Source: Phycisphaerales bacterium
GTDB lineage: Bacteria; Planctomycetota; Phycisphaerae; Sedimentisphaerales; Anaerobacaceae
Assembly: GCA_030602885.1 (NCBI GenBank)
Contig: JAUVYV010000024.1
Coordinates: forward strand, 1 to 51,976
Direction: 5' to 3'
DNA length: 51,976 bases
Shown: positions 46,756-51,976 of the stretch, piece after piece
How the letters are laid out: each line of letters opens with the position of its first letter
Position numbering within the stretch: position 1 is the first letter of the stretch
The notes under the pieces: model-generated
Told to the model about the DNA's origin: nothing
The model's database searches: none
What the model saw: the letters and a program-made list of their open reading frames with translations, nothing else
Made by a program: the position numbers and the translations under genes

Positions 46756-47444
46756 ACCGCACCCGTCCCATCCCTCAGCGTCCCGCCCTCCAACTGCAAA
46801 AATCTTCCCATCTTCCCCGCTAACTTCGACGAATGTGTCACCACTATCAGTGTCACATCCTCGCTTCTGTTCAGCTCCACAAGCAGCTCAGCTATGTTCT
46901 CCGAGCTGTCCCTGTCAAGCGAGCCGGTCGGCTCGTCCGCAAGCAACAGCCCGGGCCGGTTGATTAGAGCACGAACCACCGCCACACGCTGTCTCTGTCC
47001 CCCTGAAAGCTCACCGGGCCGATGCAGCGAAAAACCCTTCAGCCCCACTCGCTCAAGCAATTCGACCGCCCTCGACTCCGCCTGCTCTTTTGACTCACCG
47101 CTCTTTCCCGCAATCGTCGGCAGCAGCACGTTCTCAAGAACCGTACACTGCGGCAGCAGATGATGTAATTGAAAAACAAATCCTATCCTCTTATTCCGAA
47201 CTCGCGCAAGCGCCGACTCATCCAGTCCCCCAAGGTCTACCCCGTCAAGCACCACCCTGCCGGAAGTCGGCGTGTCCAGACCGCCGATGATATTCAGCAA
47301 GGTGCTCTTACCGCTGCCCGAAGGCCCGACAATCGAAAGCGACTCCCCCTTCTCAACCTTCAGCTCAATATCCTTGAGCACCGTTACGCTCCCGCCGCCC
47401 GGAAGCCCATAATCTTTTCTCACATTCGTAACTTCAAGCATCAT
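46752..47444 (-). CDS. ABC transporter ATP-binding protein (LolD/MacB family)
   Basis: Walker A GPSGSGKST, signature LSGGQRQRVAVVRAL and Walker B LLLADEPTGSLD are all intact. The family of short ATPases (LolD, MacB N-terminal, FtsE-like) pairs with FtsX-type permeases, which is exactly what follows (4-bp overlap). GAGGTG lies just before ATG 47444, which is preferred over the upstream in-frame start at 47480. It probably drives the neighbouring permease. Confidence 0.95.
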   Translation of the reverse strand: MMLEVTNVRKDYGLPGGGSVTVLKDIELKVEKGESLSIVGPSGSGKSTLLNIIGGLDTPTSGRVVLDGVDLGGLDESALARVRNKRIGFVFQLHHLLPQCTVLENVLLPTIAGKSGESKEQAESRAVELLERVGLKGFSLHRPGELSGGQRQRVAVVRALINRPGLLLADEPTGSLDRDSSENIAELLVELNRSEDVTLIVVTHSSKLAGKMGRFLQLEGGTLRDGTGAV

Positions 47445-47504
47445 TCGCACCTCACTTGCCCGCACAGACCTTCTGAGCAATCCTCATAAAATCTGATTCG
47501 ACCT

Positions 47505-48707
47505 CTATCGCTTCGGCCCAAAGGCATACACATAGCCGTCGTCACAGCCGACAACCACCACACCGCCCGCAACCGCAGGCGACGACATCACAGGCCGACC
47601 CAGTTCATACGACCACACTTCTTTCCCGTCCCAAAGCCCTAATACGTACAGCCGACCGTCCCCCGAGCCGACAACCACCTTGTCACCGCAGATAACCGGC
47701 GAGCTGTCAACCTCGCCCTGCGTCTGAAACGTCCACACCACCTCACCCGTGCTGCGACTTACACAGTGCACGCTCTTGTCCCTCGATCCAACCACAATCG
47801 TCTCGTCTCCCACCGCCGGCGAAGAAAAGAACGGGTAATCTTTATCACTGTACTTCCACACTATCTCGCCCGCAGCAATGTCCGCGCACATAAAGACATT
47901 CTCGTAATTCCCTACATATACCCGCCCCTCAGCCAGCGCACACGATGCCGCGATATAAGAGCCGCCGTCGATAGCACCAATCTCATTGCCGTCGCTTGTC
48001 GATACAACATGAATAAGACCGTCACAGCCGCCGAACACCGCCTTACCCCCCTCAACCGCCGGCGCACCGTTCACATAGTTGTCCGTCTCATACGCCCAAA
48101 GCAATTCTCCACTCGCCGCATCCACGCAGTGCAGCTTGCTGTCATAGCTGCCCACAAGTATCATCGCACGCCCGTCATCACCGCGCGTCCAGTTCGCCGC
48201 CCCCATAATCTTACCTTCCGTCTCATACTTCCACTTCAGCGCTCCATCCTCAGCATCAAGAGCATACAAAAAGCTGTCCGTCGAACCTGCAAAGACGCTT
48301 CCCTCCAAAACACACGGACTTGCCTCAATTTCACCTTCTGTCTTGTACGACCAGAGCTTCTTACCGTCCTCGAGCCCTATCGCATAGATACTGCCGTCCC
48401 CCGACCCGACATATACAACACCTCCCGCTATCGCCGCCGACGACCGCACCTCGCCTTCCGTCTTGTACTTCCAGATTACTTCAAGGCTCTCTGCCAGTGT
48501 ACCCCTGGCCATGCCGGCCAACTGCTGCCCGCCTCGATACATGGGCCAACTGTCCTGATGGATTGATGACGCCGGAGTCTGCCTTTCTTGACGTTGCTCC
48601 TGCGTTTGGCCCACTTCCTGCATTCGCTTGAAAACAACCACAGAAAGCACCCCCACCACTACCACAAGACCAAAGACAGCCAACATCCTGAAGTACCTGA
48701 CATTCAT
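47505..48707 (-). CDS. PQQ-like beta-propeller protein (BamB-like)
   Basis: An N-terminal helix (FGLVVVVGVLSVVVF) anchors a propeller with at least seven blade repeats. Each has a tryptophan docking pattern such as LWSYKTEGEIEASP, LKWKYETEGKIMGA and VWTFQTQGEVDSSPVI, with turns like VGSGDGRLYVLGLWDGK. These match PQQ_2/BamB-like repeats, which in BamB are a protein-interaction scaffold rather than an enzyme. It is the first gene of the ABC operon, 36 bp downstream of the predicted transcription start. The propeller fold is firm; cofactor binding is not shown. Confidence 0.85.
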   Translation of the reverse strand: MNVRYFRMLAVFGLVVVVGVLSVVVFKRMQEVGQTQEQRQERQTPASSIHQDSWPMYRGGQQLAGMARGTLAESLEVIWKYKTEGEVRSSAAIAGGVVYVGSGDGSIYAIGLEDGKKLWSYKTEGEIEASPCVLEGSVFAGSTDSFLYALDAEDGALKWKYETEGKIMGAANWTRGDDGRAMILVGSYDSKLHCVDAASGELLWAYETDNYVNGAPAVEGGKAVFGGCDGLIHVVSTSDGNEIGAIDGGSYIAASCALAEGRVYVGNYENVFMCADIAAGEIVWKYSDKDYPFFSSPAVGDETIVVGSRDKSVHCVSRSTGEVVWTFQTQGEVDSSPVICGDKVVVGSGDGRLYVLGLWDGKEVWSYELGRPVMSSPAVAGGVVVVGCDDGYVYAFGPKR

Positions 48708-48749
48708 ACGCAGTCCCGAAAAAAATCAAGCCCAGGAGAGCAACAGCCC

Positions 48750-48779
48750 ATTTTACCCCCCAACCCCCGGGAATGTCAA
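48750..48779 (-). promoter_or_regulatory. Promoter of the PQQ/ABC operon
   Basis: On the minus strand TTGACA (48779-48774) is followed after an 18-nt G-rich spacer by TAAAAT (48755-48750). The start codon of the first propeller gene is at 48707, giving a short leader of about 35 nt. Confidence 0.7.
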
Positions 48780-48803
48780 ATCACCACCCCGCCACTCCAA
48801 ATG

Positions 48804-48831
48804 GTCAATAGTTAATTATCGATAGTCAATC
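48804..48831. repeat. 28-bp AT-rich repeat, left copy
   Basis: Matches 51739-51766 at 24 of 28 positions in direct orientation. It begins GTCAATAGT and contains TCGATAGTC. Related short units (CAATCGAAAATTATCAATCG) follow it to about 48860. The two copies bracket the HEPN/nuclease stretch. Confidence 0.65.
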
Positions 48832-48874
48832 GAAAATTATCAATCGTAAATCGAAAATTTTCCCTTGCCCCACC

Positions 48875-48940
48875 CTACTGTGGCACGACCCTCCGTGGCA
48901 TAGCCATCTTGCCCGTGCGTCTCATGGCCATCCTGGCCAT
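48875..48940 (-). other. 21-codon frame with very strong Shine-Dalgarno
   Basis: On the minus strand AAGGAGGTGA, an essentially perfect anti-SD match, precedes ATG 48940 by about seven bases. The frame encodes MARMAMRRTGKMAMPRRVVP, then Q and TAG. The start codon lies in an 8-bp perfect inverted repeat (CATGGCCA-TCC-TGGCCATG, 48923-48941). It could be a leader or small basic peptide, or a chance remnant. It lies about 95 bp upstream of the ABC-operon promoter. Confidence 0.4.
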
Positions 48941-48962
48941 GAAATTCTCACCTCCTTATTAC

Positions 48963-49127
48963 TTGCAAACGTCAGGAACACTTGAAATTTAGCCCCGCAA
49001 TTTTATTGCGCGGGTCATAAAAACTTTCGAAAGGCACACTCCTGTTTCGCACCCCCCGCTTGCCCCGCAAGCGACATGCTTAGCCCGTCAACCCCGAAGG
49101 GCGTTGCCGGGTTGCAAACGTGAGGAA
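48963..49127. repeat. 16-bp direct repeat pair
   Basis: TTGCAAACGTCAGGAA (48963-48978) recurs as TTGCAAACGTGAGGAA (49112-49127), 15/16 identical, 149 bp apart. Between and after them are CG-rich hairpins but no credible gene. The stretch 48941-49250 otherwise has no coding pattern I can support. The meaning is unknown. Confidence 0.5.
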
Positions 49128-49250
49128 TCCTTACCTGTCATTCCCTTGAAGCTTGCCCGCCACCTACCTCCTCGCCCACCTTCTACCATGAAACAATAAT
49201 AACCCGGATTTCCCGGATAAAGTTGTCCAAAGTCGTAGCACTAGCGCAGA

Positions 49251-49274
49251 CCCCGCACTCAGCGTAGTGCGGGG
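49251..49274. repeat. Perfect GC-rich hairpin
   Basis: CCCCGCACT and AGTGCGGGG form 9-bp arms around CAGCGT. It lies about 15 bp upstream of the -35-like element of the next promoter. No T-run follows on either strand, so it is not a standard intrinsic terminator. Confidence 0.55.
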
Positions 49275-49288
49275 GGAAAAATAAACTG

Positions 49289-49316
49289 TTGTGGCCTCGT
49301 CGATTTTGGGTATAAT
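49289..49316 (+). promoter_or_regulatory. Promoter for the HEPN gene
   Basis: A perfect -10 TATAAT (49311-49316) stands 16 bp after TTGTGG (49289-49294), a weak -35. It lies about 70 bp upstream of the HEPN start. The leader contains an additional GGAGAAG at 49341. Confidence 0.55.
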
Positions 49317-49382
49317 GGCCGGATATGAAAAAGGCTGCAAGGAGAAGATAGAAAGCTTTGCTTAAATACGGAGATTTAGAAA

Positions 49383-50069
49383 TTGGCAAATGATAAATCA
49401 CAAAGTACCTCTTCAACAAATTACTCTGTAGCAAGTATAACTTTTACAAAACAGTCTTATTCCATACATAGATTATTTACAATCCACGAGGGAATTACCG
49501 GAGATAGACCTGGTAGAAGGTACAATGTTGAAGTACTTAATAAATCTGCTTTTGTTTTTATAACAGCATATTGGGAAGCTTACATTGAAGACATATGTAG
49601 AGAATTTTCGTCTTTCCTGGTTTCAAGTTCTAATGATCACAAGAACTTTCCACAAAAAGGTAGGCTCGCGGCTACGAGAAAACTATTAGAGAATAAAGAT
49701 GAAAGAAAGGTTTGGGATTTGGCTGGAGATGGATGGAAAAAGATTATGAGCGGCTATGTTAAGAAATTGTTGAATAATTTTCATACACCTTCTACTTCTA
49801 ACGTTGATAAACTGTTTGAAAATCTTTTTAATGTATCGACTCTAAGTTCGTCATGGAAATGGGCAGGCATGTCATCAGTTAAAGCCAGAACAAAACTTGA
49901 CGAATTAATTAACATACGCCATAATATTGCACATGGCAAGGAGATGCCTAGAAGTGTAACGAAGAAAAATGCTGAGACCTATTTGAATTTGATAGAAACA
50001 CTTGTTCAAAAAACAGACAAATATCTAAGAGATTATGGAAAACAGTTAATTAATAAATATCCATGGTAA
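49383..50069 (+). CDS. HEPN-domain protein (RiboL-PSP-HEPN-like)
   Basis: A 228-residue protein beginning with TTG; an in-frame stop lies just upstream and GGAG stands nine bases before the start. The segment AFVFITAYWEAYIEDICREF matches the first helices of RiboL-PSP/MAE_28990-type HEPN domains. The C-terminal INIRHNIAHGKEM has the R-x4-H motif (Arg179, His184) that is the RNase active site in HEPN proteins. Base composition is visibly AT-rich compared with the ribosomal cluster, suggesting transfer. It is followed 19 bp later by the SNase-like gene. HEPN proteins are often toxins or defence effectors; that role here is inference. Confidence 0.75.
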   Translation: MANDKSQSTSSTNYSVASITFTKQSYSIHRLFTIHEGITGDRPGRRYNVEVLNKSAFVFITAYWEAYIEDICREFSSFLVSSSNDHKNFPQKGRLAATRKLLENKDERKVWDLAGDGWKKIMSGYVKKLLNNFHTPSTSNVDKLFENLFNVSTLSSSWKWAGMSSVKARTKLDELINIRHNIAHGKEMPRSVTKKNAETYLNLIETLVQKTDKYLRDYGKQLINKYPW

Positions 50070-50088
50070 ACAGAAAGTGGGAAAAACA

Positions 50089-50379
50089 ATGAGTAGAAAA
50101 GAAAAAGTCACAAGAGTTATTGATGGAGATACATTTATAACCGCTTCCAGGAAAAATCCTGTAAGATTAGCTGGTTATGATGCTCCGGAAAAAGGAACAA
50201 AAGGGGCAAGCAAAGCCACAAACAAATTAAACAGTGTGATCAAAGGACAAGAAGTCACAATCGACACAAAGGCTAGAGACTGCTATGGACGATCTGTGGC
50301 AAATGTCAAGATTGGGCGGGAGTCGGTTAATAAAATGATGAAGGACTTCGTCTCAAAAAAATCGGCAGCGAAAAAATAG
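50089..50379 (+). CDS. Mini staphylococcal-nuclease-like (TNase) protein
   Basis: A 96-residue SNase-fold protein with the active-site set visible: Asp12/Asp14 in VIDGDTF, Arg26, Asp31 and Glu34 in VRLAGYDAPE, and Arg68 in YGRSVANV. This matches Asp21, Arg35, Asp40, Glu43 and Arg87 of the staphylococcal enzyme in order and largely in spacing. It lacks a signal peptide and is shorter than usual (~130-150 for the domain), so it would act in the cytoplasm. ATG 50089 (GGGA upstream) is preferred to GTG 50077. The frame ends in TAG, but 34 further sense codons follow in the same frame (see findings). Confidence 0.8.
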   Translation: MSRKEKVTRVIDGDTFITASRKNPVRLAGYDAPEKGTKGASKATNKLNSVIKGQEVTIDTKARDCYGRSVANVKIGRESVNKMMKDFVSKKSAAKK

Positions 50380-50484
50380 AGAGCGGGAGCGAAGCGTAAG
50401 TCCGTCGTCATCGACCCCAGTTCCGATGAGCCGATCCCACTCGGATTCACGAAGGATTTCGCCCAGGTTCTCGGCAGTCGGTAG
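50380..50484 (+). pseudogene. In-frame coding-like tail after the SNase TAG stop
   Basis: Immediately after the TAG, the same frame continues for 34 codons, RAGAKRKSVVIDP then SSDEPIPLGFTKDFAQVLGSR-like sequence, to the next TAG at 50482. The composition is protein-like and unlike a random intergenic tail. It may be a broken C-terminus, the remnant of another gene, or a readthrough extension. Confidence 0.35.
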
Positions 50485-50492
50485 TCGGTAGG

Positions 50493-50626
50493 GTGTGCAA
50501 CTTGTTTGCACACGCGGAATCATTTAATATAAGAGAATGGACCCTCCTTCGTCCCTTAGGGACTACGGAGGACAGGCGAGTCCGCCCCCATAAGGGGTAA
50601 ATACCTGGGGCACAAGCTCCGGCGGA
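50493..50626 (+). repeat. Cluster of hairpins between the SNase-like and next gene
   Basis: Three structures follow each other. GTGTGCAA / TTGCACAC forms 8-bp arms at 50493-50513. CCTCC-GTCCC / GGGAC-GGAGG forms a nested stem at 50543-50571. TCCGCC (50581-50586) pairs with GGCGGA (50621-50626) around a CCCC/GGGG inner stem. The block resembles a REP-like mobile repeat or a structured RNA. It lies before the start of the next gene (50677). Confidence 0.5.
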
Positions 50627-50676
50627 TGAATATTGAATAATCAACGGGAATGTTAAGGCAAGGGAGTGATCGCCGT

Positions 50677-51387
50677 ATGTCAGAAGTAAAGATTGCCCGG
50701 TTCGTTGGTATTGAGGCGTGCAAGAGCATATTTTTGGAAAAGAGCACATTCGTATTGAGATCGCCTGAACACTATAGAAGGCTGTACGAGACAAACGAAG
50801 GCGGAGCCGCCAAAGGAGACAGAGCCGAGGGTTGCGCAGACACAATCGATGGCGGAACTGCCGAATTCACAGACTGGCTCGCTAGCTGTTGGACCAAACT
50901 AAAAGAAGGAAGTGAGCCGACGAGCAATGAATGGGACATATTCAAAGAGAAAGACCAGAATATTGTGGCAATCGTCAGTTCTCCCAGCAAGGTCTGCGAG
51001 TTTCTGAATAAGGCGCTTGAAACAAACAAGGAACACACAAAGCGTAGATTTCCCTTTTTGCCAGTGGAGCATGGGGAAGTAAAGTATGAAAAAGTGCATA
51101 TTGACCACACTAACATCGCTGATATTGTGCCATTCACGAAAAGTACACAATTCACCGAACAGAAAGAGTACCGTTTCGTCCTACAATATGTATGGTCACA
51201 TCTGATCGACAGTTTTATTTTCTGCGGCGGTATTAATTATATGGAAAAGTGTTTTGCCAATCCCGAAATGAGAAAAGAAAACAAGAAAGAATTACGGCTG
51301 ACCCTTATGAAGGCAAGGTGTGGCTATGGAGATTTTGCGGATAAGGAGATGGGCGACATCATCGCTAACGTAGAAGTACTCTTTTGA
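50677..51387 (+). CDS. Unrecognised protein (possibly DUF2971-like)
   Basis: A 236-residue protein from ATG 50677, preferred because AGGGAGTGAT lies upstream; ATG 50650 would add nine residues. It has no signal peptide or membrane helix. Patterns such as FVLRSPEHYRRLYETN, WLASCWTK, IVAIVSSPSKVCE, FTEQKEYRFVLQY and DSFIFCGGINYMEKCF look like a compact globular family. The order faintly recalls DUF2971-type proteins, which sometimes accompany defence genes, but I cannot confirm it. Composition is intermediate between the AT-rich HEPN gene and the core. Confidence 0.6.
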   Translation: MSEVKIARFVGIEACKSIFLEKSTFVLRSPEHYRRLYETNEGGAAKGDRAEGCADTIDGGTAEFTDWLASCWTKLKEGSEPTSNEWDIFKEKDQNIVAIVSSPSKVCEFLNKALETNKEHTKRRFPFLPVEHGEVKYEKVHIDHTNIADIVPFTKSTQFTEQKEYRFVLQYVWSHLIDSFIFCGGINYMEKCFANPEMRKENKKELRLTLMKARCGYGDFADKEMGDIIANVEVLF

Positions 51388-51434
51388 TAAGCAGCCCCCG
51401 CGGCCTGTGCCTTAGGTGCGTCTGAGCGGGGATT

Positions 51435-51639
51435 TTATAGAACAACCGCAACGGTATTACTCGGCTGGCTCTCGCCCGCCTTTATTAATGGCCTTTACAC
51501 GGTATTCTAATTGCACACCTCGCGGCTGCCTCTTTAATGAGGCCTTTGTTTCCAGCGATATTGCCGCCTGTCTCCATTCACCACCCCCGTCAACAAATAT
51601 CCACCTTCCCCACGCCCTCCTGATTTCTGACCTTCTCAC
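51435..51639 (-). pseudogene. Frameshifted Fn3-like C-terminal remnant
   Basis: On the minus strand a frame runs from about 51639 and reads QPRGVQLEYRVKAINK. It then needs one base removed (the extra G at 51479/51480) to continue as AGESQPSNTVAVVL and a TAA stop (51435-51437). The Y-x-V-x-A-x-N-x-A-G pattern is the last strands of a fibronectin type III domain. Without the shift the frame stops at 51457. Nothing upstream of it looks complete, so this is a decayed end of a larger secreted protein. Confidence 0.6.
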
Positions 51640-51738
51640 TTCCTTGTCCCCGAGTGCTGCTCACTTGGCTCCCTGCCTGCCCTCGGGGTGAGCTCCCGTC
51701 AATTCACAAACCGACGGGTCGGGGACCCAGTCAAAATA

Positions 51739-51766
51739 GTCAATAGTAAATAGTCGATAGTCGATC
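51739..51766. repeat. 28-bp AT-rich repeat, right copy
   Basis: Direct repeat of 48804-48831 (24/28). It follows a CCCGTC / GACGGG hairpin near 51692-51714. The remaining 200 bp to the window end hold a palindrome TAGTCTT-T-AAGACTA around 51865-51882 and no supported gene. Confidence 0.65.
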
Positions 51767-51976
51767 ACTACCCCTTCCCTGCACCTCCCCTCCCAGCCCC
51801 TCCAAACCTCCCAGCCAAAACTTCCCTGTCGGCCCAGCATGTTCGTAGTCCTTTCGATTAGTCTTTAAGACTACAGCCGCACCTGCCGAGTTCTCTCTTC
51901 GAACTACCTGAATTGGCCCGGCGGCACCAGCGCCTCAAATCCTCGCTCTTCGCAGCACTTCGATGAATTCCAAAAT

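Noticed and set aside
51416-51691. A 91-codon plus-strand frame near the right edge
   Set aside because: It overlaps the Fn3 remnant on the other strand. Its own sequence is rich in S, P, L and H with no family features.
51904-51976. Possible C-terminal end of a minus-strand gene entering from the right (ends CCEERGFEALVPPGQFR)
   Set aside because: A competing minus-strand frame (…FIEVLRRARI, stop 51935) is equally short. Neither could be supported by domains, so none is called.

Overview
The window is a bacterial chromosome segment built around one very long run of translation and transcription genes on the minus strand (about 38.3 kb down to 4.3 kb). Several traits point to the Planctomycetota, probably a Phycisphaerae-like lineage. 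They are: no rpmD (L30) between rpsE and rplO, long terminal extensions on L17, S3 and L7/L12, an L22 with an extra N-terminal domain, abundant PQQ-type propeller, HEAT and FG-GAP proteins, and an Fn3-like C-terminal remnant near 51.5 kb. The assignment is an inference from gene content; there is no rRNA gene here to confirm it.

Left edge, plus strand (1-4111): the C-terminal part of an FG-GAP/rhamnogalacturonan-lyase-like propeller protein, then a promoter and an HflK/HflC-like pair of SPFH membrane proteins, then a small one-helix membrane protein.

Core, minus strand (38323 down to 4313). In transcription order it contains promoter, tRNA-Thr, tuf, rpmG, tRNA-Trp, secE, nusG, rplK, rplA, rplJ, rplL, rpoB, rpoC, rpsL, rpsG, an intrinsic terminator, fusA, a second promoter with a ~370-nt leader, rpsJ, rplC, rplD, rplW, rplB, rpsS, rplV, rpsC, rplP, rpmC, rpsQ, rplN, rplX, rplE, rpsN, rpsH, rplF, rplR, rpsE, rplO, secY, adk, map, infA, rpmJ, rpsM, rpsK, rpsD, rpoA, rplQ, a HIT-family gene and the initiator tRNA. 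The classical rif, str, S10, spc and alpha operons are thus contiguous. The tuf gene has left the str block and heads the cluster.

Right of the core, still minus strand: xerD followed by a HEAT-repeat lipoprotein gene, then a four-gene operon (PQQ-like propeller, ABC ATPase, 1112-residue FtsX-type permease, second PQQ-like propeller). A TTGACA-18-TAAAAT promoter precedes that operon.

Right edge (48.8-51.8 kb): an accessory, visibly AT-richer stretch on the plus strand. It has a HEPN-domain protein, a mini staphylococcal-nuclease-like protein and an unrecognised protein. A 28-bp repeat (24/28 identical) lies on each side, and the stretch also holds strong hairpins and gene debris. This is the most likely place for an undescribed module. 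The ABC/PQQ operon and the HTH-like fusion on L22 are the other two points of interest.
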